The notes under the pieces: model-generated
Databases searched by the model: none
Seen by the model: the letters and a program-made list of their open reading frames with translations, nothing else
Told to the model about the DNA's origin: nothing
Made by a program: the position numbers and the translations under genes
Shown: in pieces, positions 43,065 through 52,730 of the stretch
Position numbering within the stretch: the first letter of the stretch is position 1
Layout: the number at the start of each line of letters is the position of its first letter
NCBI GenBank assembly: GCA_019636035.1
Contig: JAHBYI010000002.1
Location: forward strand, 1 to 64,000
Direction: 5' to 3'
Source of the DNA: Candidatus Paracaedibacteraceae bacterium
Lineage (GTDB): Bacteria; Pseudomonadota; Alphaproteobacteria; Paracaedibacterales; Paracaedibacteraceae
Length of the DNA stretch: 64,000 bases

Positions 43065-45344
43065 ATGATCTCCAAACAAAAAATACTAAGTATGGCTTTA
43101 TTATTGGGCGTAACAGGGTTGATGCCGTCCGGGGTATGGGCAGAAGTTGCGAACTCTATACGTGTTCAAGGAAATAAGCGTATCGAATCGGCAACGGTTT
43201 TGTCTTATATTCCGATCAAGGCCGGAAAGTCCTATGATCAGAGTGATTTAGATCTTGCTTTGAAGGATTTGTATGCAACAGGGTATTTCTCTGATGTTCA
43301 GATTAACCGTCAGGGTGATGCGCTGGTTATTGATGTGATCGAAAATGCGATTATTAATCAGATTGCCTTTGAAGGGAACAGTAAGCTCAAAGACGATAAG
43401 CTTAAAGAAGAAGTTCAGCTTCGCCCGCGTGAGGTTTTGTCACGAACAAAGATCCAAAGTGCTCAGCAACGAATCCTTGATATTTACCGTCGGATGGGGC
43501 GTTATAGTGCAACCGTTGTTCCTAAGGTGATTAAGCAAAGTGACAACCGTGTCGACTTGGTTTTTGAAATCAATGAAGGGGATGTGACCTATGTCCGTAA
43601 GGTCAATTTTATCGGGAATCGCCATATTGCATCATCCCATTTGGAAAAAGCATTGCTGACTAAGCAAACCCGTTGGTATCGTTTCTTTGCCTCAGATGAT
43701 ACGTACGATCCGGATCGTTTTATTGCTGACCAACAGTTGTTGCGTGAATACTATTATGACAGTGGCTATCCTGATTTTCGCTTGATCAACGCGGTATCAG
43801 AGTTAAGCCCTGATCAAAAGGATTTGTTCTTGACCTTTACCTTGGAAGAAGGGCCTCGCTATTCGTTTGGTAAGGTAGAAATTAAATCAAAAATCGCTAA
43901 GGTTGATGCAAGTAAACTCTATGGATTGGTTGCTTACTCTCAAGGGGATTGGTTCTCCCGTAAGATGATTGAAAAAACCATTCAATCAATCACCGAAGCT
44001 GTTGGAACGCAAGGTTTTGCCTTTGCTCAGATTGAGCCTGTTATTGCTAAAAACAATGCGGCAAAGACGGTCGATATTACCTTTGAAATTTCCGAAGGGC
44101 CGCGTGTTTATATTGAGCGTATTGAAATCCGCGGTAATGATCGAACACGAGATGAAGTCATTCGTCGTGAAATTCGTTTGCAAGAAGGGGATGCGTATAA
44201 TACGACCTTTGTTAAACGAGCAGAACAAAACCTCAATGATTTAGGGTACTTTAAAAAAGTTGATGTGACGGCTGAATCCGGATCGGCACCGGATAAGGCA
44301 AAACTGGTTGTCACCGTCGAAGAACAATCAACGGGTGAATTAGGATTGGCGATCGGATTCTCGACGCTTGACCGTGCCTTAGGTAACATTCACTTTGCGG
44401 AACGTAACTTTATGGGAACAGGTCGGACAATTCACTCAGACTTTACCTTGGCAAGTCGTCGTCAAGAATTTGATGTTGGTATTACGGATCCCTATTTCTT
44501 AGGGTATAACCTTGAAGCCGGGGCTGATGTGTTCCATGTTCGATCTAAGCGTATTTCCGCCTTTACGGAAAAGAATACGGGTGCTCGGACACATATTGGT
44601 TATAAATTAACGGACAATTGGTTCCAAAACTGGAGCTATACAATCCAAAAAGATCAAATTAGCGATATTCCATCTGCTTCATCTCTTTACATTCGCGATA
44701 TGAAGGGGGGATATATTAACTCTGCTATTGGTCACTCTATCGGTTATGATCGCCGTAACAGTCGCCGTGAACCAACAGCCGGCTATACCGTTACGTTGAG
44801 CAACTCTTTTGCCGGTGTTGGTGGCGATATCGGTTACCTCAAGAACGCATTGGGTGCATCCTATTTTTACTCACCGCTTGATGAAGTCGTGATGAACGCC
44901 CGTATTACAGGCGGTCATATTTTGCGTGCGGGTAAGAAAATCCGTGTTGCTGACCAAGTCTTTCTAGGTGGCGATAGCTTCCGTGGATTTGAATTCGGTG
45001 GCATGGGGCCACGGGATGCAAAGACGAAAGAATCCTTAGGTGGTGCACGCTATTGGGTTGGAACGCTTGAGACCATGTTCCCAATCGGGCTTCCGAATGA
45101 ATTTGGCGTCAAGGGTGCGGTCTTTACTGATTTTGGTAGCCTCTGGGGCTGTGCCTTGAGATTGCCTAAAACTGTTGTTGCGACAGATCGAATCAGTAGC
45201 AAGAGAATCCGAGCTTCTGCGGGTGTGGGATTGTCTTGGAACTCACCCTTTGGGCCTTTGCGCATCGATTATGCGATTCCTTTCAAAAAGCATAAAGACG
45301 ATGATGTTCAAAGAATATTCTTTGGGGTTTCTTCTCGGTTCTAG
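43065..45344 (+). CDS. bamA: Outer membrane protein assembly factor BamA
   Basis: The core of the BAM complex, 759 residues. A signal peptide (1-26, ending VWA) is followed by five POTRA repeats to about residue 345 and a 16-stranded barrel with the GGDSFRGFEFGGMGPR loop (conserved RGF) near 640. The C-terminus ends in FGVSSRF, a terminal phenylalanine. It starts 27 bp after rseP. Confidence 0.96.
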   Translation: MISKQKILSMALLLGVTGLMPSGVWAEVANSIRVQGNKRIESATVLSYIPIKAGKSYDQSDLDLALKDLYATGYFSDVQINRQGDALVIDVIENAIINQIAFEGNSKLKDDKLKEEVQLRPREVLSRTKIQSAQQRILDIYRRMGRYSATVVPKVIKQSDNRVDLVFEINEGDVTYVRKVNFIGNRHIASSHLEKALLTKQTRWYRFFASDDTYDPDRFIADQQLLREYYYDSGYPDFRLINAVSELSPDQKDLFLTFTLEEGPRYSFGKVEIKSKIAKVDASKLYGLVAYSQGDWFSRKMIEKTIQSITEAVGTQGFAFAQIEPVIAKNNAAKTVDITFEISEGPRVYIERIEIRGNDRTRDEVIRREIRLQEGDAYNTTFVKRAEQNLNDLGYFKKVDVTAESGSAPDKAKLVVTVEEQSTGELGLAIGFSTLDRALGNIHFAERNFMGTGRTIHSDFTLASRRQEFDVGITDPYFLGYNLEAGADVFHVRSKRISAFTEKNTGARTHIGYKLTDNWFQNWSYTIQKDQISDIPSASSLYIRDMKGGYINSAIGHSIGYDRRNSRREPTAGYTVTLSNSFAGVGGDIGYLKNALGASYFYSPLDEVVMNARITGGHILRAGKKIRVADQVFLGGDSFRGFEFGGMGPRDAKTKESLGGARYWVGTLETMFPIGLPNEFGVKGAVFTDFGSLWGCALRLPKTVVATDRISSKRIRASAGVGLSWNSPFGPLRIDYAIPFKKHKDDDVQRIFFGVSSRF

Positions 45345-45356
45345 TATAGACTTGAT

Positions 45357-45401
45357 ACCAAATGCCAGGTTAATTTAGACCAAGGGCATTTGGTCTCTTT
45401 T
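45357..45401 (+). terminator. Rho-independent terminator after bamA
   Basis: ACCAAATGCC (45357-45366) pairs perfectly with GGCATTTGGT (45385-45394) and is followed by CTCTTTTA. It separates rseP-bamA from ffh. Confidence 0.85.
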
Positions 45402-45421
45402 ATGTGAGTGCGGTAGCTTTC

Positions 45422-46771
45422 ATGTTTCAATCTTTATCTAAGCGGTTAACGGGTGTTCTTGATAAACTGCGCAGTCGCGGTTCCTTAACCGAAGGGGATG
45501 TGGTCGCGGCCTTGCGCGAAGTTCGAATTGCTTTGCTTGAGGCTGACGTTGCTTTGCCTGTTGTAAAACAGTTTATCGATGGCGTAAAAGAAAAAGCGAT
45601 TGGTCAAGACGTTATCAAGAGCGTAACCCCAGGGCAAATGGTTGTTAAGATCGTTAATGATCATTTGATTGAAATGCTGGGGACGACGGCCGAAGAGATT
45701 AATCTGTCAACAACGCCTCCTGCTGTTATGTTGATGGTTGGTCTCCAAGGATCAGGTAAAACGACCTCAACCGGTAAGCTTGCCAAATTCCTGAAGGAAA
45801 AACTCAATAAAAAAGTACTGATGGCGTCTTTGGACATCTATCGCCCTGCGGCTCAATTACAATTGGAAACATTGGGTAAGCAGTTGACTGTTGACACGCT
45901 TCCGATTGTGGATGGGGAAAAACCTGAGGCAATTACCAAGCGAGCATTAAAAGCCGCGAAAGACAAAGGTGTTGATGTTGTCTTGTTGGATACGGCCGGG
46001 CGGTTGCACATCGATGATGAGCTGATGACTGAGGTTGTCGCTATTCGTCAGATTTCTAATCCCGTTGAAACCTTCCTGGTGGCTGATGCCATGACGGGGC
46101 AAGATGCGGTGACCATTGCCCGTGAATTTAATGAGAAAGTTGGCGTCACCGGGATTATTCTAACTCGCCTTGATGGGGATGCACGTGGTGGTGCGGCCTT
46201 GTCGATGCGATCTGTCACAGGATGTCCGATTAAATTTGTCGGTATGGGGGAAAAGCTGGATCAGCTGGAGCCGTTCCATCCTGAGCGAATTGCCGGCCGT
46301 ATCTTGGATATGGGCGATATCTTGAGCTTGGTTGAACGGGCTGCTGAAGTTGTCGACCAGGAAGAAGCCGCCAAGATGGCCGAGAAAATGCAAAAAGGTT
46401 CTTTTGATCTTAATGATATGGAAAAGCAACTGGAAAGCATGATGAAAATGGGGGGCATGAGTGGGATTATGAACATGCTGCCTGGTGTTGGAAAAATTAA
46501 GGATAAGATGGCCGAAGTTGGGATGGACGATAGCGTGATTAAACGTCAGATTGCTATCATCCGATCCATGACAAAGAAAGAACGCCGTTTTCCAAAACTC
46601 CTCAACGGATCCCGTCGTAAGCGTATTGCTTTGGGATCAGGAACCGAGGTGCATGAGGTCAATCGTTTGATGAAACAGTTTGAGCAAATGCAAACCATGA
46701 TGAAACGCCTGGGCAAGATGGGTAAGGCGGGCATGATGCGCGGCGGCCTGAAGGGGCTCTTTGGGCGGTGA
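45422..46771 (+). CDS. ffh: Signal recognition particle protein Ffh
   Basis: The SRP54 homologue (449 aa) binds signal sequences and 4.5S RNA, and pairs with FtsY. The G domain has GLQGSGKTTSTGKLA near 107-121, DTAGRL and TRLDGDARGGAALS. The C-terminal M domain is methionine-rich (MEKQLESMMKMGGMSGIMNMLPG), with the RNA-binding segment around GSRRKRIALGSGT. The ATG at 45422 (MFQSLSKRLTG) matches the family start; the frame is open from a GTG at 45404. Confidence 0.96.
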   Translation: MFQSLSKRLTGVLDKLRSRGSLTEGDVVAALREVRIALLEADVALPVVKQFIDGVKEKAIGQDVIKSVTPGQMVVKIVNDHLIEMLGTTAEEINLSTTPPAVMLMVGLQGSGKTTSTGKLAKFLKEKLNKKVLMASLDIYRPAAQLQLETLGKQLTVDTLPIVDGEKPEAITKRALKAAKDKGVDVVLLDTAGRLHIDDELMTEVVAIRQISNPVETFLVADAMTGQDAVTIAREFNEKVGVTGIILTRLDGDARGGAALSMRSVTGCPIKFVGMGEKLDQLEPFHPERIAGRILDMGDILSLVERAAEVVDQEEAAKMAEKMQKGSFDLNDMEKQLESMMKMGGMSGIMNMLPGVGKIKDKMAEVGMDDSVIKRQIAIIRSMTKKERRFPKLLNGSRRKRIALGSGTEVHEVNRLMKQFEQMQTMMKRLGKMGKAGMMRGGLKGLFGR

Positions 46772-47130
46772 GATTTAACGTCAGTTCGACGTAAGGAATA
46801 AAAAAATGTTGCCTAGATGCCTTGTAAGTGGCGGATTATCTCACCTCGCCCCTTGTGGGAGAGGTCGACCGCAGGTCGGGTGAGGGGAACAAATAATTCA
46901 ATAAAAGCAATAAAAGACTGCTGTTTTCTTTTGCTCTACTGCTTATTATAGCCATTCCCTTTGACTTTTCTACAGCATCATTCGTTTTATGTATACGTTG
47001 CTCCTCATTCTGTGTATAAAAACCAACGGGAACAACGGTATCCGCAATTTGTAGGTGAATGAATTTCTCAATTCATAATTTTGGGATCTTAAGGTATAAT
47101 GGGGTACAAGTTTATCAACCGTGATTAAAT
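46772..47130. other. Non-coding spacer with GC-rich repeat between ffh and lolC
   Basis: About 359 bases without a supportable gene. They contain the GC-rich palindromic repeat at 46840-46889, a small inverted repeat ACGTC/GACGT near 46779-46793, and a segment near 46989-47013 (GTATACGTTGCTCCTC) that resembles part of the dispersed hairpin repeat at 54388-54491. A promoter for lolC is expected in the last 100 bases but I cannot place it. Confidence 0.6.
46840..46889. repeat. Dispersed GC-rich palindromic repeat, copy B
   Basis: CTCACC (46840-46845) pairs with GGTGAG (46879-46884). The last 20 bases (46870-46889) are identical to 8816-8835. The sequence belongs to the widespread CTCACC...CGACCGCAGGTCGGGTGAGG class seen in proteobacterial genomes (from memory). 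Confidence 0.65.
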
Positions 47131-48396
47131 ATGATGTTCTCCACATTTGAGCGATTGCTCGCTTTTCGGTATCTCAGATCCTCAAAACAGGAAGGTTTTG
47201 TTTCTGTTATTGCTTGGTTTTCCTTTATTGGGATAGCGTTGGGCGTTGCTACGCTTATTATCGTCATGTCGGTAATGAATGGTTTTCGCCAGGAATTGCT
47301 TGAACGGATTATTGGTATGAATGGCCATGTTGATATTACGGCTATTGACCGACCTTTTGATGATTTTGATACGGTCGCTACTAAGGTTCGTGCTGTATCA
47401 GGGGTTGTACACGCCTATCCGGAGGTTAACCGCCAGGCGATGTTATTGTATCAGGGGCAGGCACGGGGCATAGAAGTTCATGGGATGCGTGTTGATGACC
47501 TGATGAAACGTGATTTTATCAGGCAAAATATCACGGCCGGGTCTTTGGATCAGCTTGGGATCTTTGACGATGACGGCGTTAAGACAGAAACTATTGCAAT
47601 AGGGCAATCCCTTGCTCGCATCTTGGGATTACGTGTTGGTGATCGAGTGAGCTTGATGAGCCCGCAGGGAACATCATCGGCATTTGGTACGTTGCCCCGG
47701 CAAAAATCATTTTTGATCTCGGCGATTTTTAAGGCGGGGGTTCATCAGTATGATTCTGCTGTTATCTTTATGCCGTTGGAATCAGCACAGAGTTTCTTTC
47801 GGATGGGCGACGGTGTGACGAATCTTGAGGTTTATGTGGATGACCCTGATCAAGTCGGGAAAATTACCTACAATATTCACAACACATTGGGTGACAATTT
47901 TCACTTGCTCAACTGGCAAAATTCCAACAACAGTTTATTTCAAGCTGTTGAGGTGGAACGGAATGTCATGTTTATCATCTTGACGTTGATTATCTTGATT
48001 GCGGCTTTTAACATTCTCTCCAGTTTAATTATGCTGGTTAAAGATAAAACCCGCGATATTGCAATTCTGCGTACGATGGGGGCAAGCCAAAAAAGCATGA
48101 TGCGTATTTTCTTTTTAACAGGATCAACGTTGGGGATTGTTGGGACTGCTTTGGGGGTAACACTGGGGCTCGCATTTGCCCTTAATATTGAATCAATCCG
48201 CCAATTTTTACAATCTCTGACAGGGGCAAACCTCTTTAATGAAGAGATTTATTTCTTGACGCAATTGCCCTGTAAAATAAATTCACTTGATGTTATTATT
48301 ACGGTTTCAGTTGCCTTAATCCTTACGTTTCTATCGACAATCTATCCGTCCTGGCGTGCTGCGCGTTTGGATCCAGTGGAGGCTTTGCGTCAATGA
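47131..48396 (+). CDS. lolC: Lipoprotein-releasing ABC transporter permease LolC/LolE
   Basis: A 421-residue inner-membrane permease with the MacB/FtsX topology: one N-terminal helix ([31 protein letters not shown]), a large periplasmic domain of about 200 residues, and three C-terminal helices. It extracts outer-membrane lipoproteins and hands them to LolA. A single LolC/E-type permease followed by LolD fits the LolF-like arrangement common in alphaproteobacteria. Overlaps lolD by 4 bp. Confidence 0.93.
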   Translation: MMFSTFERLLAFRYLRSSKQEGFVSVIAWFSFIGIALGVATLIIVMSVMNGFRQELLERIIGMNGHVDITAIDRPFDDFDTVATKVRAVSGVVHAYPEVNRQAMLLYQGQARGIEVHGMRVDDLMKRDFIRQNITAGSLDQLGIFDDDGVKTETIAIGQSLARILGLRVGDRVSLMSPQGTSSAFGTLPRQKSFLISAIFKAGVHQYDSAVIFMPLESAQSFFRMGDGVTNLEVYVDDPDQVGKITYNIHNTLGDNFHLLNWQNSNNSLFQAVEVERNVMFIILTLIILIAAFNILSSLIMLVKDKTRDIAILRTMGASQKSMMRIFFLTGSTLGIVGTALGVTLGLAFALNIESIRQFLQSLTGANLFNEEIYFLTQLPCKINSLDVIITVSVALILTFLSTIYPSWRAARLDPVEALRQ

Positions 48397-49061
48397 CAAC
48401 ATTATCCTTAAAAGAGATCACCTGCAGTTTTAATCAAGGTGATGAAACATTACAAATCCTCCATGGTATTTCGTTTGATATTAACCCGGGTGAGATTGTT
48501 GCCTTAGTGGGGCATAGTGGTGCGGGAAAATCAACATTGCTGCAGATTGCAGGACTTCTCGAGCCACCAACTACCGGGCAGGTTATCATGTCGGGTCGTG
48601 ATACTGCCGGCCTGTCAGAGGACGAGCGTACCGCCTTGCGTAACCAATATGTGGGGTTTGTCTATCAATTCCATCATTTGTTGCCGGAATTTTCAGCCCT
48701 TGAAAATGTCATGATGCCTCAATTGATTGCCGGTGTTTCTGTTGCTGATGCCAAAACGAGAGCCCATGACCTTTTGGCCAAGTTGGGTTTATCTCATCGC
48801 GTTGATCATCGCCCCAAAAAATTATCGGGGGGGGAACAACAACGCGTTGCCATTGCCCGTGCATTGGCCAATTCTCCTAAGATTCTATTAGCGGATGAGC
48901 CAACAGGGAACTTGGACTATGCAACATCCGATGTTGTTTTTGCTGAAATGATGCAATTGGTACGCGATACAGGTATGTCTGCCCTAATCGCCACCCATAA
49001 CCCGGATTTAGCCAAACGCATGGATCGAATCATTGAGATCAAAGCCGGTAAGATGGTTTGA
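48393..49061 (+). CDS. lolD: Lipoprotein-releasing ABC transporter ATPase LolD
   Basis: A 222-residue ATPase. Walker [10 protein letters not shown], signature [15 protein letters not shown], Walker [12 protein letters not shown] (typical MacB/LolD form), H-loop in THNPD. It powers the LolC/E-type permease encoded just before. Convergent with ctaG. Confidence 0.94.
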   Translation: MTTLSLKEITCSFNQGDETLQILHGISFDINPGEIVALVGHSGAGKSTLLQIAGLLEPPTTGQVIMSGRDTAGLSEDERTALRNQYVGFVYQFHHLLPEFSALENVMMPQLIAGVSVADAKTRAHDLLAKLGLSHRVDHRPKKLSGGEQQRVAIARALANSPKILLADEPTGNLDYATSDVVFAEMMQLVRDTGMSALIATHNPDLAKRMDRIIEIKAGKMV

Positions 49062-49095
49062 TAATGTTGGATTCCCATTAAAAATAGGCTATAGA

Positions 49096-49617
49096 TCAAT
49101 CGTATCGATAAAATGTATAAGAAAGGGTGATCGTCTGCACATCATCCATGGCGGGGTCGTCGGCAAACTCTGGGTCTATATAGAACATGACAGGCATGTC
49201 AACCCGTTGACGCGGTTGTAACGTTTGTTCATCAAAACAGAAACAGGCAACCTTAAGAAAGTACTTGCCAGCTTTGTCCGGCGTAACATTATAGATGGCC
49301 ATGCCTGTAATCGGGGTCGTTGCGGTATTATAGGACTCGTAAAATGCCATAGCATTTTGGCCAATGGTTACGGATATTTTTAATTGTTTGGGTCGGAATG
49401 TCCACGGGAGTTTTGGGTCAATGTTGGCATTAAAGCGAACCGTGATTTGGCGATCCCGAGCCCCTGGTGACGGTGCTACGGCGCGTCTGGTTGTGCCACC
49501 AAATCCGGTAACTTGGCAGAACATTTTATAGAGGGGAACAGAGGCAAAGGCAAGACCTAACATACCCAATGCAAGGAATGCCAAAATGATCCCAAGATTA
49601 TCGCGTTTTTGAGGCAT
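49096..49617 (-). CDS. ctaG: Cytochrome c oxidase assembly protein Cox11 (CtaG)
   Basis: Membrane-anchored copper chaperone that delivers CuB to subunit I of cytochrome aa3 oxidase. I choose the start at 49617 (MPQKRDNLG, 173 aa); an in-frame upstream ATG would add 12 residues. One N-terminal helix (ILAFLALGMLGLAFASVPLYKMFCQVTGFGGT) is followed by the periplasmic Ig-like domain with the copper motif CFCF. It is the last gene of ctaB-tiny membrane protein-ctaG. Confidence 0.93.
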   Translation of the reverse strand: MPQKRDNLGIILAFLALGMLGLAFASVPLYKMFCQVTGFGGTTRRAVAPSPGARDRQITVRFNANIDPKLPWTFRPKQLKISVTIGQNAMAFYESYNTATTPITGMAIYNVTPDKAGKYFLKVACFCFDEQTLQPRQRVDMPVMFYIDPEFADDPAMDDVQTITLSYTFYRYD

Positions 49618-49621
49618 AAAT

Positions 49622-49729
49622 TTAGTGCAATCCGGGATAACGAATAAAGGCAACGATGTAGAATACGATCGATAAAACTAAAAGAGTAATCAACATCGCT
49701 TTGTTGCGTTTTTTTAGATTGGCATCCAT
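49622..49729 (-). CDS. Tiny membrane protein in the ctaB-ctaG interval (CoxF-like)
   Basis: A 35-codon reading frame starting MDANLKKRNKAML at 49729, 2 bases after the ctaB stop, with GAGG about 6 bases upstream of its ATG. It has a basic N-terminus and one membrane helix (about residues 12-29), then ends RYPGLH. Many alphaproteobacteria carry a very small membrane protein between ctaB and ctaG, often annotated CoxF, so position and architecture support a real gene in cytochrome oxidase assembly. It stops 4 bases before the ctaG start, which suggests coupled translation. Confidence 0.75.
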   Translation of the reverse strand: MDANLKKRNKAMLITLLVLSIVFYIVAFIRYPGLH

Positions 49730-49731
49730 GG

Positions 49732-50622
49732 TTACCTCAGAAGTGTATCAAGCGTTAAGCCTAAGAATATAAAAAATAGATAGGCAATGGAATAGGCAAA
49801 TAGTCGCATAGCAACTGTCGTTTCTTTGGATCGGTACACTTGAATTGATAAGCCTAAAAAGACGATTCCCAATGCACAGGCAAGGCCACCGTAAACCCAA
49901 GATGCTGTACCAAGAAAGACCGGAGCAAGGGTTAAGGCTATGGTGATAATACTATAGATAATAATCTGCCGTTTGGTTGAGTTAACTCCTGCAATGATGG
50001 GCATCATGGGAACCTGTGCTTCGATATAATCTTGATTTTTGTGCAAGGATAAAGCCCAAAAATGAGGCGGTGTCCAAAAGAAAATAATGGCGAATAAAAT
50101 CCAGGCTTCAAGGGGGGTTGTTCCTGTTGCAGCAGCCCAGCCAACCACAGGGGGGAGGGCACCGGCTGCACCACCAATGACAATATTTTGTGGGGTCGAT
50201 CGTTTTAACCAAGCGGTATAGACGACGGCATAAAAGAAAATGGTAAAGGCTAGCCACCCGGCAGTAACCCAGTTAACAGCAACACCCATGGTTAACACGG
50301 ATAAGGCCGACATAATAATCCCAAAGGATAAAGCATTATCAGGATTGAGACGATGATCCGGCAACGGGCGGTTTTTTGTACGCGACATAACGGCATCGAT
50401 GTCTCGGTCGTACCACATATTCAACGCGCCTGAGGCTCCGGCACCGAGGGCAATACAAACAATCGCAAGGATGGAAATAAACCAATGTTGTTGCCCCGAT
50501 GCCATCAATAAACCACAGGCTGCGGTAAAGACAACCAAAGACATAACGCGCGGTTTTAACAACAAAATGTAATCTTCGAGTCGTTCTGATTCCGGGGTAG
50601 ATTTAGCAAGTGTGTGCATCAA
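49732..50622 (-). CDS. ctaB: Protoheme IX farnesyltransferase (heme O synthase)
   Basis: A 296-residue UbiA-superfamily enzyme that adds a farnesyl group to heme b. The membrane protein has about nine helices and the aspartate-rich NMWYDRDIDAVMSRT motif (near residues 68-82), with the second one around HKNQDY. It is the first gene of ctaB-CoxF-like-ctaG on the minus strand, so an aa3- or bo3-type oxidase is expected elsewhere in the genome. Divergent from acs. Confidence 0.95.
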   Translation of the reverse strand: MMHTLAKSTPESERLEDYILLLKPRVMSLVVFTAACGLLMASGQQHWFISILAIVCIALGAGASGALNMWYDRDIDAVMSRTKNRPLPDHRLNPDNALSFGIIMSALSVLTMGVAVNWVTAGWLAFTIFFYAVVYTAWLKRSTPQNIVIGGAAGALPPVVGWAAATGTTPLEAWILFAIIFFWTPPHFWALSLHKNQDYIEAQVPMMPIIAGVNSTKRQIIIYSIITIALTLAPVFLGTASWVYGGLACALGIVFLGLSIQVYRSKETTVAMRLFAYSIAYLFFIFLGLTLDTLLR

Positions 50623-50740
50623 CTTAATTCATGGGATGGCTTTACCTAAATTTGTAGCAGATGTGACGGCGGGCAGCAAGGGGGAACGCTTGCAAATTTC
50701 TTAAAATTATGCAGAAATAATGGGTGCAGGAGGAGTTAAT

Positions 50741-52630
50741 ATGCCCATATCACGTGCCAAAAATCATCAAGAATATCTTGAGTATTACAGACAATCATTA
50801 GAGAATCCCGAAGCTTTTTGGGCGGAAGAAGGGAAGCGACTCGATTGGATTACCTCTTATTCAAGAGCGATGGATGCCTCGTTTGATCCCGAGGATTATC
50901 ATTTAAATTGGTTTGTTGGCGGGTGTCTTAATGTGAGTGCCAATTGTCTTGATCGTCATTTGTCTGACAAACCTGCCTTGATATGGGAGGGGGATAACCC
51001 TGATGAATCTATGGTCTTCACATTCAAAGAGTTGCACGAACAGGTTTGCAAATTTGCCAATGTTTTGAAGAAACAGGGGATTCAAAAGGGAGATCGGGTT
51101 ATTTTGTACTTACCGATGATTCCTGAAGCAGCGATTGCCATGCTGGCCTGTACGCGTATTGGGGCAGTGCATTCGGCTGTGTTTGGTGGATTTTCACCAG
51201 AATCACTGGCGAGCCGTATTGCGGATTGTCAGGCTAAGGTCATCGTTACCGCTAACGTTAGTTTACGCGGTGGAAAGACCATTCCGCTCAAGGATAATGT
51301 GGATCAGGCCTTAATGTCTCCTGAGGCTCAGTGTATTCAACATGTGATTGTTGTTCAGCGAACTTTAGATGCCGTAACTTGGGCTAAGCGTAATCTTTGG
51401 TATCATGATTTGATGGCCGAGGCTTCGAGTGATTGTGTGGCTGAGGCTATGGATTCTGAGGATCCGTTATTTATTTTGTATACGTCAGGTTCAACAGGAA
51501 AACCTAAAGGGGTTTTGCATACAACAGCCGGATATTTGCTTCATGTCAACATGACCTTTGATCATATTTTTGCGCCGAACAAAGACTCAGTTTTTTGGTG
51601 TACGGCTGATATTGGTTGGGTGACGGGGCATTCCTATGTGGTTTATGGGGCATTGAGTCATGGGTGTACGACGTTGATGTTTGAGGGGATTCCGAACTAC
51701 CCGGCATCAGATCGATTCTGGCAGGTCATCGATAAACATCACGTGACGCATTTTTATACAGCCCCAACGGCCATTCGATCCTTGATCCGTGCCGGTGATG
51801 AGTATCTTCAGACAAGCAAGCGATCAAGCCTACAGGTTTTAGGGAGTGTGGGGGAGCCTATCGACCCTGCTTCGTGGCAATGGTATTCCGATAAAGTTGG
51901 CCTTGGTCGTTGCCCTGTTGTGGATACGTGGTGGCAAACTGAGAATGGTGGGATCATGATTACACCATTGGCGGGTGTAACATCTCTAAAACCAGGGTCG
52001 GCAACTTTTCCTTTTTATGGGATTGAGCCTGCGTTAATGGATGCAGACGCTAAGGAAATAGCGGGAGAAGGTTCAGGGAACCTGGTTATTAAGCGACCAT
52101 GGCCGGGGCAAGCAAGAACTCTTTATCAAAATCATGATCGTTTCATTGAAACTTATTTTTCAACCTATCCCGGAACCTATTTTACAGGCGATGGTTGCCA
52201 TCGGGATAAAGATGGGTATTACTGGATTACAGGGCGAGTTGATGATGTGATTAATGTATCTGGGCATCGGATCGGAACCGCTGAGATTGAGGCGGTGTTG
52301 GATGAGCATCCTGCGATTGTTGAGTCAGCAGTTGTTGGATTCCCGCATGAAATCAAGGGGCAGGGGATCTATGCCTATGTCGTATTAGATCCGAATTGCA
52401 AAGATCCGGTCACTGATAAACAACTCAATGATTGGGTTCGAAAACGCGTTGGTGCCATTGCCAGTTTAGATAAAGTTCAAGTTGCAGCTCATCTGCCCAA
52501 AACACGCTCAGGTAAAGTTATGCGCCGTATTTTGCGGAAAATTGCAGCGGGTGAGGCGGATAATCTTGGTGATCTTTCAACCTTGTTGGATCCGTCCGTT
52601 GTCGACGATTTGATCCAAGGGAAGGTATAA
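50741..52630 (+). CDS. acs: Acetyl-CoA synthetase
   Basis: A 629-residue AMP-forming ligase that activates acetate. ANL-family motifs: [15 protein letters not shown] (A3), the [10 protein letters not shown] acetate-pocket segment with the conserved Trp, [19 protein letters not shown] (A8 hinge), and the TRSGKVMRR lysine (A10, near 591), the usual acetylation site. The ATG at 50741 (MPISRAK) is preferred: it has AGGAGG, while the earlier in-frame ATG at 50720 lacks it. Confidence 0.95.
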   Translation: MPISRAKNHQEYLEYYRQSLENPEAFWAEEGKRLDWITSYSRAMDASFDPEDYHLNWFVGGCLNVSANCLDRHLSDKPALIWEGDNPDESMVFTFKELHEQVCKFANVLKKQGIQKGDRVILYLPMIPEAAIAMLACTRIGAVHSAVFGGFSPESLASRIADCQAKVIVTANVSLRGGKTIPLKDNVDQALMSPEAQCIQHVIVVQRTLDAVTWAKRNLWYHDLMAEASSDCVAEAMDSEDPLFILYTSGSTGKPKGVLHTTAGYLLHVNMTFDHIFAPNKDSVFWCTADIGWVTGHSYVVYGALSHGCTTLMFEGIPNYPASDRFWQVIDKHHVTHFYTAPTAIRSLIRAGDEYLQTSKRSSLQVLGSVGEPIDPASWQWYSDKVGLGRCPVVDTWWQTENGGIMITPLAGVTSLKPGSATFPFYGIEPALMDADAKEIAGEGSGNLVIKRPWPGQARTLYQNHDRFIETYFSTYPGTYFTGDGCHRDKDGYYWITGRVDDVINVSGHRIGTAEIEAVLDEHPAIVESAVVGFPHEIKGQGIYAYVVLDPNCKDPVTDKQLNDWVRKRVGAIASLDKVQVAAHLPKTRSGKVMRRILRKIAAGEADNLGDLSTLLDPSVVDDLIQGKV

Positions 52631-52730
52631 TTTTACACCTACTTAAGTATTGAGTATATATTTCATCTTGGAAGAAAATTTGAAAATGCGGTATGATTAA
52701 ACTTAAGTGTATTTGTTCACCGAGGTAAAA

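Noticed and set aside
46989..47015. Third full copy of the dispersed hairpin repeat
   Set aside because: Only GTATACGTTGCTCCTC resembles the inner part of copy 2; too degenerate to call.
46772..47130. 4.5S RNA (ffs) in the spacer after ffh
   Set aside because: No GGAAGG...AGCA-type SRP core or conserved tetraloop is visible.
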